Source: an uncultured Bacilli bacterium (lineage in GTDB: Bacteria > Bacillota_I > Bacilli_A > RF39 > UBA660). Taken from it: DNA of 43,019 nucleotides. The DNA lies in NCBI GenBank assembly GCA_910586295.1, contig CAJUGE010000068.1:1-43019 (forward strand), read 5' to 3'. The notes below the pieces were generated by a model, which saw only the letters and a list, made by a program, of their open reading frames with translations, was not told the origin of the DNA and ran no database searches. Position numbers and translations under genes: made by a program. Positions 24,134 to 31,250 of this stretch are shown piece by piece. The stretch's first letter is position 1. Every line of letters starts with the position of its first letter.

Positions 24134-24989
24134 TTTTATATTTATTAGCAAGCCTAAGGCTTATTCATATAATGATGTTACATTCTATATTGATGGAAAG
24201 GAGATAACTGATAGTTTTCAATACATTAATTTTGACATCAATACAACTGGTCTAGATACTACTGTAAATTTAATGGGTATTGATACTGCTGGTACTTATT
24301 ATGTGCGTTTAGAGTTTTGTAGTCGTTCTTGGGACAATTATATATTTGATAATAAAGATTTTAATTATACTATTACTAATGAGGTTTGTGAATTAAATAG
24401 TACAACAACTGGTCTTAAACGTATTTTAGATATTAAGTTCGTCACATGGAATGGTATTACACCTGGTTATATTTCTACTTATGGTATTAGTTCAAAACTT
24501 GTTCCACATAATGCTAAAAGTGACCGTTTTGCATTTAAAATGCTTAATTTTACTGTTTTTAATTCAAGTGAGTATAATCAAGTTAAAGAACAGGATAAAA
24601 CGAACGAAAAACTAGATAATATTAATAATAGTATTACTGACGAAACACCACCAGATACTAGTGAATTTGGAAACGTTGCAGGTTGGCTTCCTGCAGGTCC
24701 AGTAGATAGTATAATTACATTACCTTTAAATGTCCTTAACTCTATATCTAATGCTTTAAATGGTAAGTGTAGTACTATCAATTTACCATTACCATTTATT
24801 GATAGTACTTTACCACTTACATGTGGTACTGAATTTTATAGTCAAGTTAGTGGTTTATCATTATTTTTAAATACTTTATTTACTGTTTTAGGTGGTGTAA
24901 CTCTTTATAAGTACTTTGTTTATCTTTATAATTGGGTTGATAAGATAGTTAGTTTAAAAGAAAATGACGAAAAGTGGGGTGCGGTGTAG
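24093..24989 (+). CDS. Adsorption/minor coat protein (pIII-like)
   Basis: 298-aa exported protein. Signal peptide is about residues 1-24 (MRKLLIPLLVLISSFIFISK; cut near SKPKAYS). A beta-rich, cysteine-containing receptor-facing domain runs to about 165, then a linker ending TPPDTSE. A conserved inovirus-style segment follows (GWLPAGPVDSIITLPLNVL, two cysteines around CSTINLPL and LTCGTEF), then a C-terminal membrane helix (about 252-275) and a short charged tail. This is the classic pIII layout. RBS GGAGGTG lies 7 bp before the ATG. The N-terminal domain should determine host receptor use. Confidence 0.8.
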   Translation: MRKLLIPLLVLISSFIFISKPKAYSYNDVTFYIDGKEITDSFQYINFDINTTGLDTTVNLMGIDTAGTYYVRLEFCSRSWDNYIFDNKDFNYTITNEVCELNSTTTGLKRILDIKFVTWNGITPGYISTYGISSKLVPHNAKSDRFAFKMLNFTVFNSSEYNQVKEQDKTNEKLDNINNSITDETPPDTSEFGNVAGWLPAGPVDSIITLPLNVLNSISNALNGKCSTINLPLPFIDSTLPLTCGTEFYSQVSGLSLFLNTLFTVLGGVTLYKYFVYLYNWVDKIVSLKENDEKWGAV

Positions 24990-25295
24990 ATGTTTAAGGC
25001 TTTATTTAACATTATTATAGGTTTGCTTGCTACTTTAGTTCAGGTAGTTTGTTTTCCTGTAAATGCTATTATAAGTGGAACTATGCCTAATTTAAGTCAA
25101 AATATAACATTTGTAGCAACTAATATACCTAAGTACTTTGACGGCTTAGGTTATGCTCTTAGTTGGTTACCTACTATATTTGTAAATATACTTATTTTTA
25201 TAGTTTCAATTGAGATAGCAAAGTATACTATTTATTTTAGTGCACATGGTATATTAAAGGTTTGGAATTTGTTCCAAAAAATAAAATTTTGGTAG
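24990..25295 (+). CDS. pVI-like minor coat protein
   Basis: 101-aa very hydrophobic protein with about three membrane segments (residues 5-28, 52-75, 78-95). Its ATG follows the adhesin stop with no gap (TAGATG), indicating coupling. Position between the pIII-like and Zot genes and size match pVI of filamentous phages, which anchors pIII at the virion end. Confidence 0.7.
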   Translation: MFKALFNIIIGLLATLVQVVCFPVNAIISGTMPNLSQNITFVATNIPKYFDGLGYALSWLPTIFVNILIFIVSIEIAKYTIYFSAHGILKVWNLFQKIKFW

Positions 25296-25299
25296 AAAC

Positions 25300-25334
25300 T
25301 TGGGCGAAGTGGCGAAAAACTCGCCACCGCCCAA
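25300..25334 (+). other. GC-rich hairpin, candidate packaging signal
   Basis: TTGGGCG (25300-25306) pairs with CGCCCAA (25328-25334), and GTGGCGA (25309-25315) with TCGCCAC (25321-25327). That is 14 perfect pairs with a two-base AA bulge and an AAAAC loop. No T-run follows, so it is not a normal terminator. In such an AT-rich element this structure is a strong candidate for the ssDNA packaging signal. It could also act between the virion genes and zot at the mRNA level. Confidence 0.6.
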
Positions 25335-25360
25335 TACCAGTATAGAAAGGATATTTTAAA

Positions 25361-25984
25361 ATGGAAATATTTAATAGAGATATAAGGATCGAAACATTAT
25401 TCAAGAAAGGTTTACCACGTATTGACGATGCACATGGTGTATATTTTGTTACTGGTCGTCAAGGTTCAGGAAAAAATTACTATAGTGTTATGTTTTTACT
25501 TAAACAAGATAAAAACAGATGCTATAGACTTTATACTAATATAAAGAGTTTAAAAGTTCCAGGTTTTAATATAGTTTATTTTGATAGAATACAAGATATT
25601 TATTTTAATACTGATGAACATTGTATTTTCCTAATTGATGAGGTAGCCCGCAAATATAAACGTGATAGTGCTTGTGATACTCAATTTTATGCTTGGCTTA
25701 ATCAGTCACGCAAAATGAAACGTATAGTACTTTTAATTACTCAAGAATGGCGTGAGTTACCTATGTGGATACGTCGTCCAGCCAAGTATATGATTACTAC
25801 TAAAAAGACTAGATTACTTAATATATTTGGTATATTTACAACTGTAGTTTGCGACGCTGAAAACATGGTCTTTAACAAGGACGAGGGCGAGTACGAGTGT
25901 CCACCAATTAAGTATATTTACTACAAGCGTAATAAGTTTATTGCAAGTTTATACGATACATTTGAGGCTGTAAACAATCTTTAA
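25361..25984 (+). CDS. Zot/pI-family assembly ATPase
   Basis: 207-aa Zot-like P-loop ATPase that drives filamentous phage assembly and extrusion at the membrane. Walker A region GRQGSGKNYYS (residues 32-42) has Asn where Ser/Thr normally follows the lysine. Walker B is CIFLIDEVAR. A QSRKMKRIVLLITQEW segment and a WIRRPAKY motif, typical of the family, follow. Unlike Ff pI no C-terminal membrane helix is visible; the family in Firmicutes is often this short. RBS AAAGGA precedes the ATG. Confidence 0.85.
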   Translation: MEIFNRDIRIETLFKKGLPRIDDAHGVYFVTGRQGSGKNYYSVMFLLKQDKNRCYRLYTNIKSLKVPGFNIVYFDRIQDIYFNTDEHCIFLIDEVARKYKRDSACDTQFYAWLNQSRKMKRIVLLITQEWRELPMWIRRPAKYMITTKKTRLLNIFGIFTTVVCDAENMVFNKDEGEYECPPIKYIYYKRNKFIASLYDTFEAVNNL

Positions 25985-26344
25985 GATTATTACTATTATT
26001 AGTAAGTTAATATCAATTATTATCGTATATTATTTAAGGTGTAGTAGCCCAAGTGTAGACGCGGGAGTTTTAAACTTTTTGAATGTTGTTTTTAATACGA
26101 AGTTTTAAAAATAATATGAAAAAAGTATACAAGCGGTAGCGCGTAGTTGATGTTTACTATGTATTGTTAATTTTAGGCAATGATATATGTTACAATGGGC
26201 ATTTACTGTTTTTAATATTTCACTGAACTTCGCCCGAAGTCCGTTATTTTCAGTATGCCCCCTTTTAGGGGGACTGTCAGAGTGCTACTGGGGGTTATTT
26301 GTCAAACAATAAACAAACAATGAAAATAGAAAGGAGTGTTTGAA
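25985..26344 (+). other. Phage intergenic region with hairpins
   Basis: 360 bp without a credible gene between zot and the next small gene. It holds ACTTCG-CC-CGAAGT (26226-26239), CCCCCT-TTT-AGGGGG (26259-26273) and a GC-rich ACGCGG stretch near 26059-26066, all standing out from the AT background. An extended -10-like TGTTACAAT lies at 26189-26197. This is the likely location of a complementary-strand origin and possibly packaging signals. Confidence 0.5.
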
Positions 26345-26476
26345 ATGCAATTTATTTTAAAAGTTCTACTAGTTATTTTAATATTTGGTGCTATGTTTTT
26401 AGTTAGTGCTTCAGCTGATAAGTTAGCCGACATTATTTATAAATTTATCATGAAAAAAATACATAAAAATAAGTAG
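26345..26476 (+). CDS. Small single-TM phage protein
   Basis: 43-aa protein from ATG 26345 behind AAAGGAG. One hydrophobic helix (about residues 3-25) is followed by a basic tail (KFIMKKIHKNK). It lies between the noncoding origin region and the nick-site hairpin. Role unknown; a membrane accessory for extrusion or a superinfection-type protein are possibilities. Confidence 0.6.
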   Translation: MQFILKVLLVILIFGAMFLVSASADKLADIIYKFIMKKIHKNK

Positions 26477-26485
26477 TAAAATATA

Positions 26486-26520
26486 CAAAATTGCTATACT
26501 ACGACTAATAAGCAATTTTG
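26486..26520 (+). other. Double-strand origin nick-site hairpin (pMV158 type)
   Basis: CAAAATTGCT (26486-26495) and AGCAATTTTG (26511-26520) form a perfect 10-bp stem exposing a 15-nt loop with TACTACGAC (26497-26505). TACTACG/A is the nick sequence of pMV158-family rolling-circle plasmids, also presented in a hairpin loop. The predicted nick is between 26503 and 26504. The matching Rep gene starts 110 bp downstream. Confidence 0.85.
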
Positions 26521-26627
26521 GTGTCAGGTGTCAAAACGTCGGAATTTAAGGTTAGACCTAGAAAAATCTTGACACCACCTACTTAAAAAAAGTGAAAAAT
26601 CGGTGTCAAAAAAAGAAAGAGGTGTCA
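26520..26627 (+). repeat. Rep-binding iterons (GGTGTCA)
   Basis: GGTGTCA occurs at 26520, 26527, 26602 and 26621, with an inverted copy TGACACC at 26570. The first two abut the nick hairpin in tandem. The last overlaps the rep ribosome binding site, which would let Rep repress its own synthesis. Confidence 0.75.
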
Positions 26628-26629
26628 AA

Positions 26630-27193
26630 ATGGAAAAATTTAGAAGTAAAAAGTTTTGCATATTGCTTTATCCACTCGAAGACGAGTCACATAAACAAGC
26701 ATTGGAATACATAAAACTTAATTACGATTATGCAAGTATAGTTCACGACAAGGACAAGAATGAAGCGGGAGAACTTAAGAAAAGTCATACACATGTTGTT
26801 ATATCAATGCCTAATGCAAAGTGGAATACTGCTCTTGCTAAAGAACTTGGAATTAGTGAGAATTACTTACAGCGATGTAGAAGTCTTGAGAATGCACTTG
26901 AATACTTAATACACTTTAATGACGATAGCAAAGAACAATACACACTTGAACAGGTTAAAGGAAATCTTAAAAAGAAACTTGAAAAGATAATGCTTAATGA
27001 CGGAAAGGACGAAGAAGACAAGGTACAAGAGTTAGTTGACTTCATAATTCATTATCAAGGTTATTTACGAGTTACTGACTTTAGTTATTATTGCTTAAGT
27101 CTTGGTATGTGGAGTGTATATCGTCGAAGTAGTGCTATATTTGGCAAACTTATTGAGGAGCATAACAAGTATGTTAGAGAGGTAAGATCATGA
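26630..27193 (+). CDS. Rolling-circle replication initiator, Rep_2/RepB (pMV158) family
   Basis: 187-aa HUH endonuclease that nicks the origin hairpin to start rolling-circle replication. Motif 1 is FCILLYP, the metal-binding HUH is SHTHVVIS (H53, H55), and the candidate catalytic tyrosine is Y92 in ALEYLIH. A helical C-terminal domain follows. Start ATG 26630 follows AAAGAGGTG; GTG 26603 lies inside the iteron region and is less likely. Its target hairpin and iterons are directly upstream. Stop TGA overlaps the next small gene (ATGA). Confidence 0.88.
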   Translation: MEKFRSKKFCILLYPLEDESHKQALEYIKLNYDYASIVHDKDKNEAGELKKSHTHVVISMPNAKWNTALAKELGISENYLQRCRSLENALEYLIHFNDDSKEQYTLEQVKGNLKKKLEKIMLNDGKDEEDKVQELVDFIIHYQGYLRVTDFSYYCLSLGMWSVYRRSSAIFGKLIEEHNKYVREVRS

Positions 27194-27306
27194 CTATTAG
27201 AGAATTAATAAATTTTATTTTAGATTTACCAATTGGTTCTATTTTATTAGTAAGTTTATTATTATATTTACTTTTTTATGCTATAGTTTTTCTTTTTGAT
27301 TTATGA
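27190..27306 (+). CDS. Small single-TM phage protein coupled to rep
   Basis: 38-aa protein whose ATG overlaps the rep stop codon (ATGA). Residues 16-36 are one strongly hydrophobic helix; the N-terminal 15 residues are amphipathic. Translational coupling supports it, but no family is recognised. Confidence 0.5.
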   Translation: MTIRELINFILDLPIGSILLVSLLLYLLFYAIVFLFDL

Positions 27307-27359
27307 TTAAATTGACAATAAAAAATAAAACAATTATAATTAAAACAAAGATAGGAGGT

Positions 27360-27387
27360 TTGACAAAATGAATAAATAGTATATAAT
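27360..27387 (+). promoter_or_regulatory. Promoter of the integrase
   Basis: Perfect TTGACA (27360-27365), 16-bp spacer, perfect TATAAT (27382-27387). Transcription should begin near 27394, which rules out the ATG at 27389 as start codon. Confidence 0.8.
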
Positions 27388-27406
27388 AATGTCCCGAGGT
27401 GATATA

Positions 27407-28243
27407 ATGAACTTCGAGGAAGTTTCAAAAGATTGGAAAGTCTATGCTAGGACTAGGCATAAAAAACAAGGGTCCCAAACAATTTTTAAGGCTTTTGATA
27501 ATCATGTACTACCATATTTTAATGATAGAGATGTCAAGACTCTTACTAAACTTGATGTACTTAATTGGCAAAATGATATACTTAATAAAAATTACAGTAA
27601 TAAGTACAATGCTATGTTATATTATGTTTTTAATTCTTTTATGAGTTATTGTGTTGTTTGTTCTTATATTCCTGATAATGTTGTTACATTTGTAGGACCA
27701 TTTAAAAAGAAAATAGAGTATAAGGAACATCGCGTATATAATATTTGGCAATTTAGGTGGTTTAGATTTCACTTAGATAATTTTGTTATAAAACAATATT
27801 TCAACTTTATGTATTTTTATGGAACACGACCAAGCGAGGCTATGGCATTGCGTTTTAGTGACATAGACGGTTTAAAAGTACATATTAGACATAGTTTACA
27901 ACGTAAGGGAAAACGCGAACTAGACACACCAAAAAATCAGTCTAGCATACGTACAATTAGAATTAGTTTATTAATGAAATTTAGAATATGGCTACTAAAA
28001 AAGACTTATATTAATTGTAGTTATGATTATTTTGTGTTTGGTGGTTCTAAACCACTAGCACCCACTACAATTGATAGGTATAAGAAAAATGCTTGTGATA
28101 AGGCTCATATGCAAGTAATAACACAACATGAATTTAGGCATAGTTATGCTACACGTATGGTTAAAAAGAAACCTATTAACTATGTTTCTAAGACAATGGG
28201 ACATAGTAGAGTATCAACTACATTGGATGTTTATTTGCATTAA
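27407..28243 (+). CDS. int: Tyrosine recombinase (phage integrase)
   Basis: 278-aa integrase expected to insert and excise the prophage at tRNA-Ala. An N-terminal SAM-like core-binding domain (residues 1-90) precedes the catalytic domain with R141 (GTRPSEA), H241-x-x-R244 (HEFRHSYATR) and the nucleophile Y276 (TTLDVYLH), three residues from the end. Start ATG 27407 has AGGTGAT upstream and fits the promoter at 27360. The gene is last in the element, next to attR, as is usual. Confidence 0.92.
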   Translation: MNFEEVSKDWKVYARTRHKKQGSQTIFKAFDNHVLPYFNDRDVKTLTKLDVLNWQNDILNKNYSNKYNAMLYYVFNSFMSYCVVCSYIPDNVVTFVGPFKKKIEYKEHRVYNIWQFRWFRFHLDNFVIKQYFNFMYFYGTRPSEAMALRFSDIDGLKVHIRHSLQRKGKRELDTPKNQSSIRTIRISLLMKFRIWLLKKTYINCSYDYFVFGGSKPLAPTTIDRYKKNACDKAHMQVITQHEFRHSYATRMVKKKPINYVSKTMGHSRVSTTLDVYLH

Positions 28244-28265
28244 AAAAACCTTGTAAAATACAAGG
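28242..28265 (-). terminator. Phage-supplied terminator for tRNA-Ala
   Basis: On the minus strand CCTTGTA and TACAAGG (28249-28255/28259-28265) form a 7-bp stem followed by seven T, 45 bp beyond the tRNA 3' end. It replaces the host terminator now stranded at 22645. Confidence 0.7.
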
Positions 28266-28310
28266 CTCCCAAACAATCTATTACAACATATTTCTATGTT
28301 ATAACCTTAA

Positions 28311-28327
28311 TGGTGGAGAATGTGGGA
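28311..28327. repeat. attR: 3' end of intact tRNA-Ala
   Basis: TGGTGGAGAATGTGGGA, identical to attL at 22684-22700. It covers CCA, the discriminator, the 3' acceptor strand and the 3' T-stem of the tRNA. Confidence 0.85.
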
Positions 28328-28387
28328 CTTGAACCCGCGACCCCCTGCGTGCAAGGCAGGTGCTCTAGCCAACTGAGCTAATTCCCC
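28311..28387 (-). tRNA. tRNA-Ala (TGC), prophage attachment gene
   Basis: Acceptor GGGGAAT/ATTCTCC with one G-T pair, anticodon TGC in a CCTGC/GCAGG stem, CCA encoded. The T-stem (GCGGG/CCCAC) has a C-A mismatch at 50-64. Since both att copies carry the A, the mismatch was probably present in the host before integration. The minus-strand promoter is near 28420-28450 (TTGACT, then TGATAAACT). Confidence 0.93.
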
Positions 28388-28476
28388 ACGGTAGGCACTT
28401 GATTTAATCAAGTAATAAGAGTTTATCATATATTATTATCTTAAGTCAATATAATTTTATATACTTTTAAAAAAAT

Positions 28477-28505
28477 TTGACTTTTGTGACTTTTTATGGT
28501 ACAAT
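28477..28505 (+). promoter_or_regulatory. Promoter of mraZ-like gene
   Basis: TTGACT (28477-28482), 17-bp spacer, TACAAT (28500-28505). Confidence 0.7.
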
Positions 28506-28529
28506 TATTGGCGTTTAAGGGGTGGTTTT

Positions 28530-28961
28530 ATGTATCAAAGTTATATTTCTAAATTGGATAATAAGTTTAGGTTTTATTTGCCTGCTAGTATTCGTAAGAA
28601 TATAAATACTACTCAGTTTTATTTGACTTTTATGAATGGAGACAATTTGATATTGAGTCATTCTGAAAATTGGAGTTCTAAGAATTTAGTTAGTATGTTT
28701 GATAATTCTTTGTCTGGTGAAGAATTAAAAGAGCTTGAATATTTTGTTAGAATTAATAGTACTCTTATTACTTTAGATAAAGAAGGTAGGGTACAAATAC
28801 CTGTTAGTTTTAAAGAAAAACTTAATTTTGTAGATAGGGTAGTAGTTTCTGAACAAGATGGTTATATTTCCATTATTAGTAAGTCATATGTAGATAAACT
28901 TAGTGAGGCAGTTAATCAAATGATAGATGAGAGAAGACTTAATCTTGCACCGAGATTTTAG
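28530..28961 (+). CDS. MraZ-like transcription factor
   Basis: 143-aa protein made of two SpoVT-AbrB-type repeats: KLDNKFRFYLPASIRK near residues 8-23 and TLDKEGRVQIPVSFKEKL near 77-94. MraZ forms ring oligomers that bind repeats in its own promoter and controls the division/cell-wall cluster. Here it is not followed by rsmH (mraW), ftsL or any dcw gene, so it is an isolated copy. The first repeat is degenerate. A promoter and RBS AAGGGGTGG precede the ATG. Confidence 0.75.
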   Translation: MYQSYISKLDNKFRFYLPASIRKNINTTQFYLTFMNGDNLILSHSENWSSKNLVSMFDNSLSGEELKELEYFVRINSTLITLDKEGRVQIPVSFKEKLNFVDRVVVSEQDGYISIISKSYVDKLSEAVNQMIDERRLNLAPRF

Positions 28962-29009
28962 TCTTTTCTTTTTCTGTTTTGGGAGTATAATTGTTAACAG
29001 GGAGTATTT

Positions 29010-29531
29010 ATGAGTAAGAAATTTAGAGATGATTTAATTAGTAATGATGTTAGTTTTAGATATATTTTTAATGATTTGCTTGAGAAAGGCGAGATAAAAG
29101 AATATCCAGATAGTTTGTGGAAAATTATTTCTAGTGATAAGACACCTATTAGAATAAATAGAGAGCCATTTGCTTTTAAAGATTTGTTTCATTTAGATTT
29201 AAATGAGGGTAGATGTAAGATGTGTGCGACTGAGATGGTTCTTCTTCTTGATAAGTTGGGTTATTATAGTGAGGCTGTTGAATGTGTTAATGAACATTTA
29301 AAAGGTACTAGTGGTTCGGTTTATGGAGGACACTGGTATGTTGAAGTAAAGAGTAGTATGGAACATTATTTAATAGATACTTCACTTGTTATTGTTGGAA
29401 GTGTAGAAGCTTTTGAAAATTTAGGACATAAGGTTATTAGAAAGATAGATATTGATACTCTTTTCAAGGAGGATTCTAGTTTGATAGATTATTATGATAA
29501 TATGATAGTTGATAGGACTAGACTTCATTAA
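29010..29531 (+). CDS. Hypothetical protein with Cys-His-Asp triad (transglutaminase-like)
   Basis: 173-aa soluble protein. The central segment places C69 (GRCKMCA), H108 (GGHWYVEV) and D123 (LIDTSL) in the order and spacing of transglutaminase/papain-like enzymes, with hydrophobic strands between. This is a motif-level inference; no family name can be assigned. RBS AGGGAG precedes the ATG. The 3' end overlaps the convergent yolD gene by 14 bp, so the two transcripts are antisense there. Confidence 0.55.
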   Translation: MSKKFRDDLISNDVSFRYIFNDLLEKGEIKEYPDSLWKIISSDKTPIRINREPFAFKDLFHLDLNEGRCKMCATEMVLLLDKLGYYSEAVECVNEHLKGTSGSVYGGHWYVEVKSSMEHYLIDTSLVIVGSVEAFENLGHKVIRKIDIDTLFKEDSSLIDYYDNMIVDRTRLH

Positions 29532-29823
29532 TGTTTATTATGTTTTTAAAGTATATTCTAGTAGAGTTTATTAGAATATATTTTTCTATTTTGTTAATTT
29601 TTTCAATTGTACCTGTGATAGTGTATAGAGAATCCAGTTTGAAATGTTTTATTTTAACTCTTTTATTATTTTTTATAGCTTCTTTAATTATTTCATCGAT
29701 TTCGTTTATTTTATCTTCTGCTAATATTGGTTTTCTAGTTTTTTGTCTGTTTTTTTCTATTAATGTTATATCTTTTTTTGTAAGCATAGTACTAAATGGT
29801 TGCCATTTAATCATTCCTCTCAT
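29518..29823 (-). CDS. YolD-like protein
   Basis: 101-aa YolD-family protein. The N-terminal RGMIKWQPFSTML corresponds to the family's 'RGMIKWAPF' signature. The rest forms a small beta domain (KIKHFKLDSLYTITGTI, then ILINSTRIYFKNI). In Bacillus, YolD-type genes are cotranscribed with UvrX/YqjW polymerases, and here the ATG overlaps the polymerase stop (TAATG). Its biochemical role is unknown; an accessory to translesion synthesis is plausible. Confidence 0.85.
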   Translation of the reverse strand: MRGMIKWQPFSTMLTKKDITLIEKNRQKTRKPILAEDKINEIDEIIKEAIKNNKRVKIKHFKLDSLYTITGTIEKINKIEKYILINSTRIYFKNIININEV

Positions 29824-31073
29824 TATTTACTGTGTCCTGCGATTTTATTATTTCTACTTCTTATTGTACTGTCACTTAATAGATTAGATGCTTTTAATAA
29901 GGCATTATTTCCGAATTTTTCATTTATAGTATCTATGCATTTTAAAATTTTGTTTGTTTCTTCGTTTTCTACAACATTTTCAAATAAATTTAATTGATAG
30001 TAATTGTTGTCACTTAGTTTAGAAGCACTGATGCTTACTTTTCTTATTGGTAAGTCTTCAACGTAATTGTCAAAAATACTCAAACATATTTCATATATTT
30101 TATCTTCATTGTCAGTGGGTTCTAGTAGTTTTCTTGCGTGGTGAAATCCTCCGCCTACGTTTCTTGAGTAAGTTAAGCCAAAACTTACTGTGTTACAGAC
30201 TTTTTTGTTTTCTCTAAGTCTTTTGGCTAGGTTACTAGACATTTCTTTTATTATGAGTGGTGTATTATAAATTGTATAATCTTTGTATAGTACTTGACTT
30301 ATGCTATAGGATTTTTCTTTGGGTTCAAGTTTATCTTTTTTTATGTTACTGTTATCTATTCCATTAGCGTGTAAGTATAGTTCTTCACCTAGAATGCCAA
30401 AACGTTTTTTATAGAAAGACATAGGATATTTGTTTATGTCTCCAACTTTTTTGATTCCTAAATCATTTAACTTTTTAGCAGTTTTTGAGCCTATTCCCCA
30501 CATTTCTGTTAATGGTTCTATGTTCCAAAGTTTTGTTTTTATATCGTCATATGTCCATTTTGCTAGAAAGTCTTTATTATGTTTGCTTTCTATATCTAGT
30601 GCAATTTTTGCTAGTAGTAGGTTAGGACCAATTCCACATGTTCCAGTTAGTCCTGTTTGATTTGTTATTTTTTCCATTATTCTTTTTGCTAGTGTAACAT
30701 CGTCAGTATTATATAGTTTTAAATAATCTGTTACATCTAAGAATGCTTCGTCTATAGAGTAAACGTGCATATCTTCAGATGATACAAAATCTAAGAATAT
30801 ATTTATTACTTCTTTACTTTTACTTAGATATAGACTCATTCTTGGAGGTGCAGTTATGTATTTTATATTTTTGGGTATTTCAAATATTCTTCCACGAGAT
30901 GGAACTCCTTTATTTTTTAAATAGGGAGTTACTGCCAATGTGATTGCACCTCCACCACGAGCAGGATCTGCGACTACTAGTGGAGTGGTAAATGGATTTA
31001 AACCTCTTTCTATGCATTCACATGAAGCAAAAAAGCTTTTTAAGTCTATACATAATATATTTCTTTCTTCCAT
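29823..31073 (-). CDS. Y-family DNA polymerase, UvrX/YqjW (UmuC) type
   Basis: 416-aa translesion DNA polymerase. Catalytic acidic residues lie in ILCIDLKSFFAS (D near residue 10) and SIDEAFLD. The thumb helix-hairpin-helix is MWGIGSKTAKKLNDLGI, followed by little-finger sequence. Start ATG 31073 is preferred: AGGTAGG lies just upstream, and GTG 31082 overlaps it. A minus-strand promoter (TTGAAC/TATAAT, 31101-31130) precedes it; I found no Gram-positive LexA box (CGAAC-N4-GTTCG) there. It forms a two-gene operon with yolD. Confidence 0.9.
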   Translation of the reverse strand: MEERNILCIDLKSFFASCECIERGLNPFTTPLVVADPARGGGAITLAVTPYLKNKGVPSRGRIFEIPKNIKYITAPPRMSLYLSKSKEVINIFLDFVSSEDMHVYSIDEAFLDVTDYLKLYNTDDVTLAKRIMEKITNQTGLTGTCGIGPNLLLAKIALDIESKHNKDFLAKWTYDDIKTKLWNIEPLTEMWGIGSKTAKKLNDLGIKKVGDINKYPMSFYKKRFGILGEELYLHANGIDNSNIKKDKLEPKEKSYSISQVLYKDYTIYNTPLIIKEMSSNLAKRLRENKKVCNTVSFGLTYSRNVGGGFHHARKLLEPTDNEDKIYEICLSIFDNYVEDLPIRKVSISASKLSDNNYYQLNLFENVVENEETNKILKCIDTINEKFGNNALLKASNLLSDSTIRSRNNKIAGHSK

Positions 31074-31100
31074 ATAGGACACCTACCTTTGTTCGTTTTA

Positions 31101-31130
31101 ATTATAGCATATTTTTGTTTGTCTGTTCAA
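31101..31130 (-). promoter_or_regulatory. Promoter of polymerase-yolD operon
   Basis: Minus strand: TTGAAC (31130-31125), 18-bp spacer, TATAAT (31106-31101). Confidence 0.7.
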
Positions 31131-31250
31131 CTGGTAAAAATAGGTAATTATAAACATTTACACATTCACTCAACGCATATTAAGTTTATTAAAAATAATT
31201 ATTGTATAGAATTAATATGTAATTCATAGAATTTCTTAGGTGGTGCTTAA

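Larger units (their letters stand above)
22684..28327 (+). mobile_element. Inovirus (filamentous phage) prophage in tRNA-Ala
   Basis: About 5.6 kb, bounded by a 17-bp direct repeat of the tRNA-Ala 3' end. Order: small DNA-binding-type protein, candidate ssDNA-binding protein, major coat plus terminator, three small virion-type proteins, pIII-like adhesin, pVI-like protein, Zot/pI ATPase, noncoding origin region, small TM protein, nick-site hairpin, Rep, small TM protein, tyrosine integrase. Size, order and the Zot/coat/pIII set are diagnostic of Inoviridae-type phages of Firmicutes. All main genes are open, so the prophage may be active. Confidence 0.9.

Noticed and set aside
27369..27380. 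Mini-ORF ATG AAT AAA TAG behind AGGAGG before the integrase
   Set aside because: It lies within the spacer of the integrase promoter (TTGACA/TATAAT), upstream of the predicted transcript start.
29531..29887. 118-aa hydrophobic ORF on the plus strand
   Set aside because: It is antisense to the well-supported yolD and polymerase genes and its hydrophobicity comes from reading their AT-rich codons backwards.
31083..31180. LexA (SOS) box upstream of the Y-family polymerase
   Set aside because: GAAC words occur, but none forms the palindrome CGAAC-N4-GTTCG.
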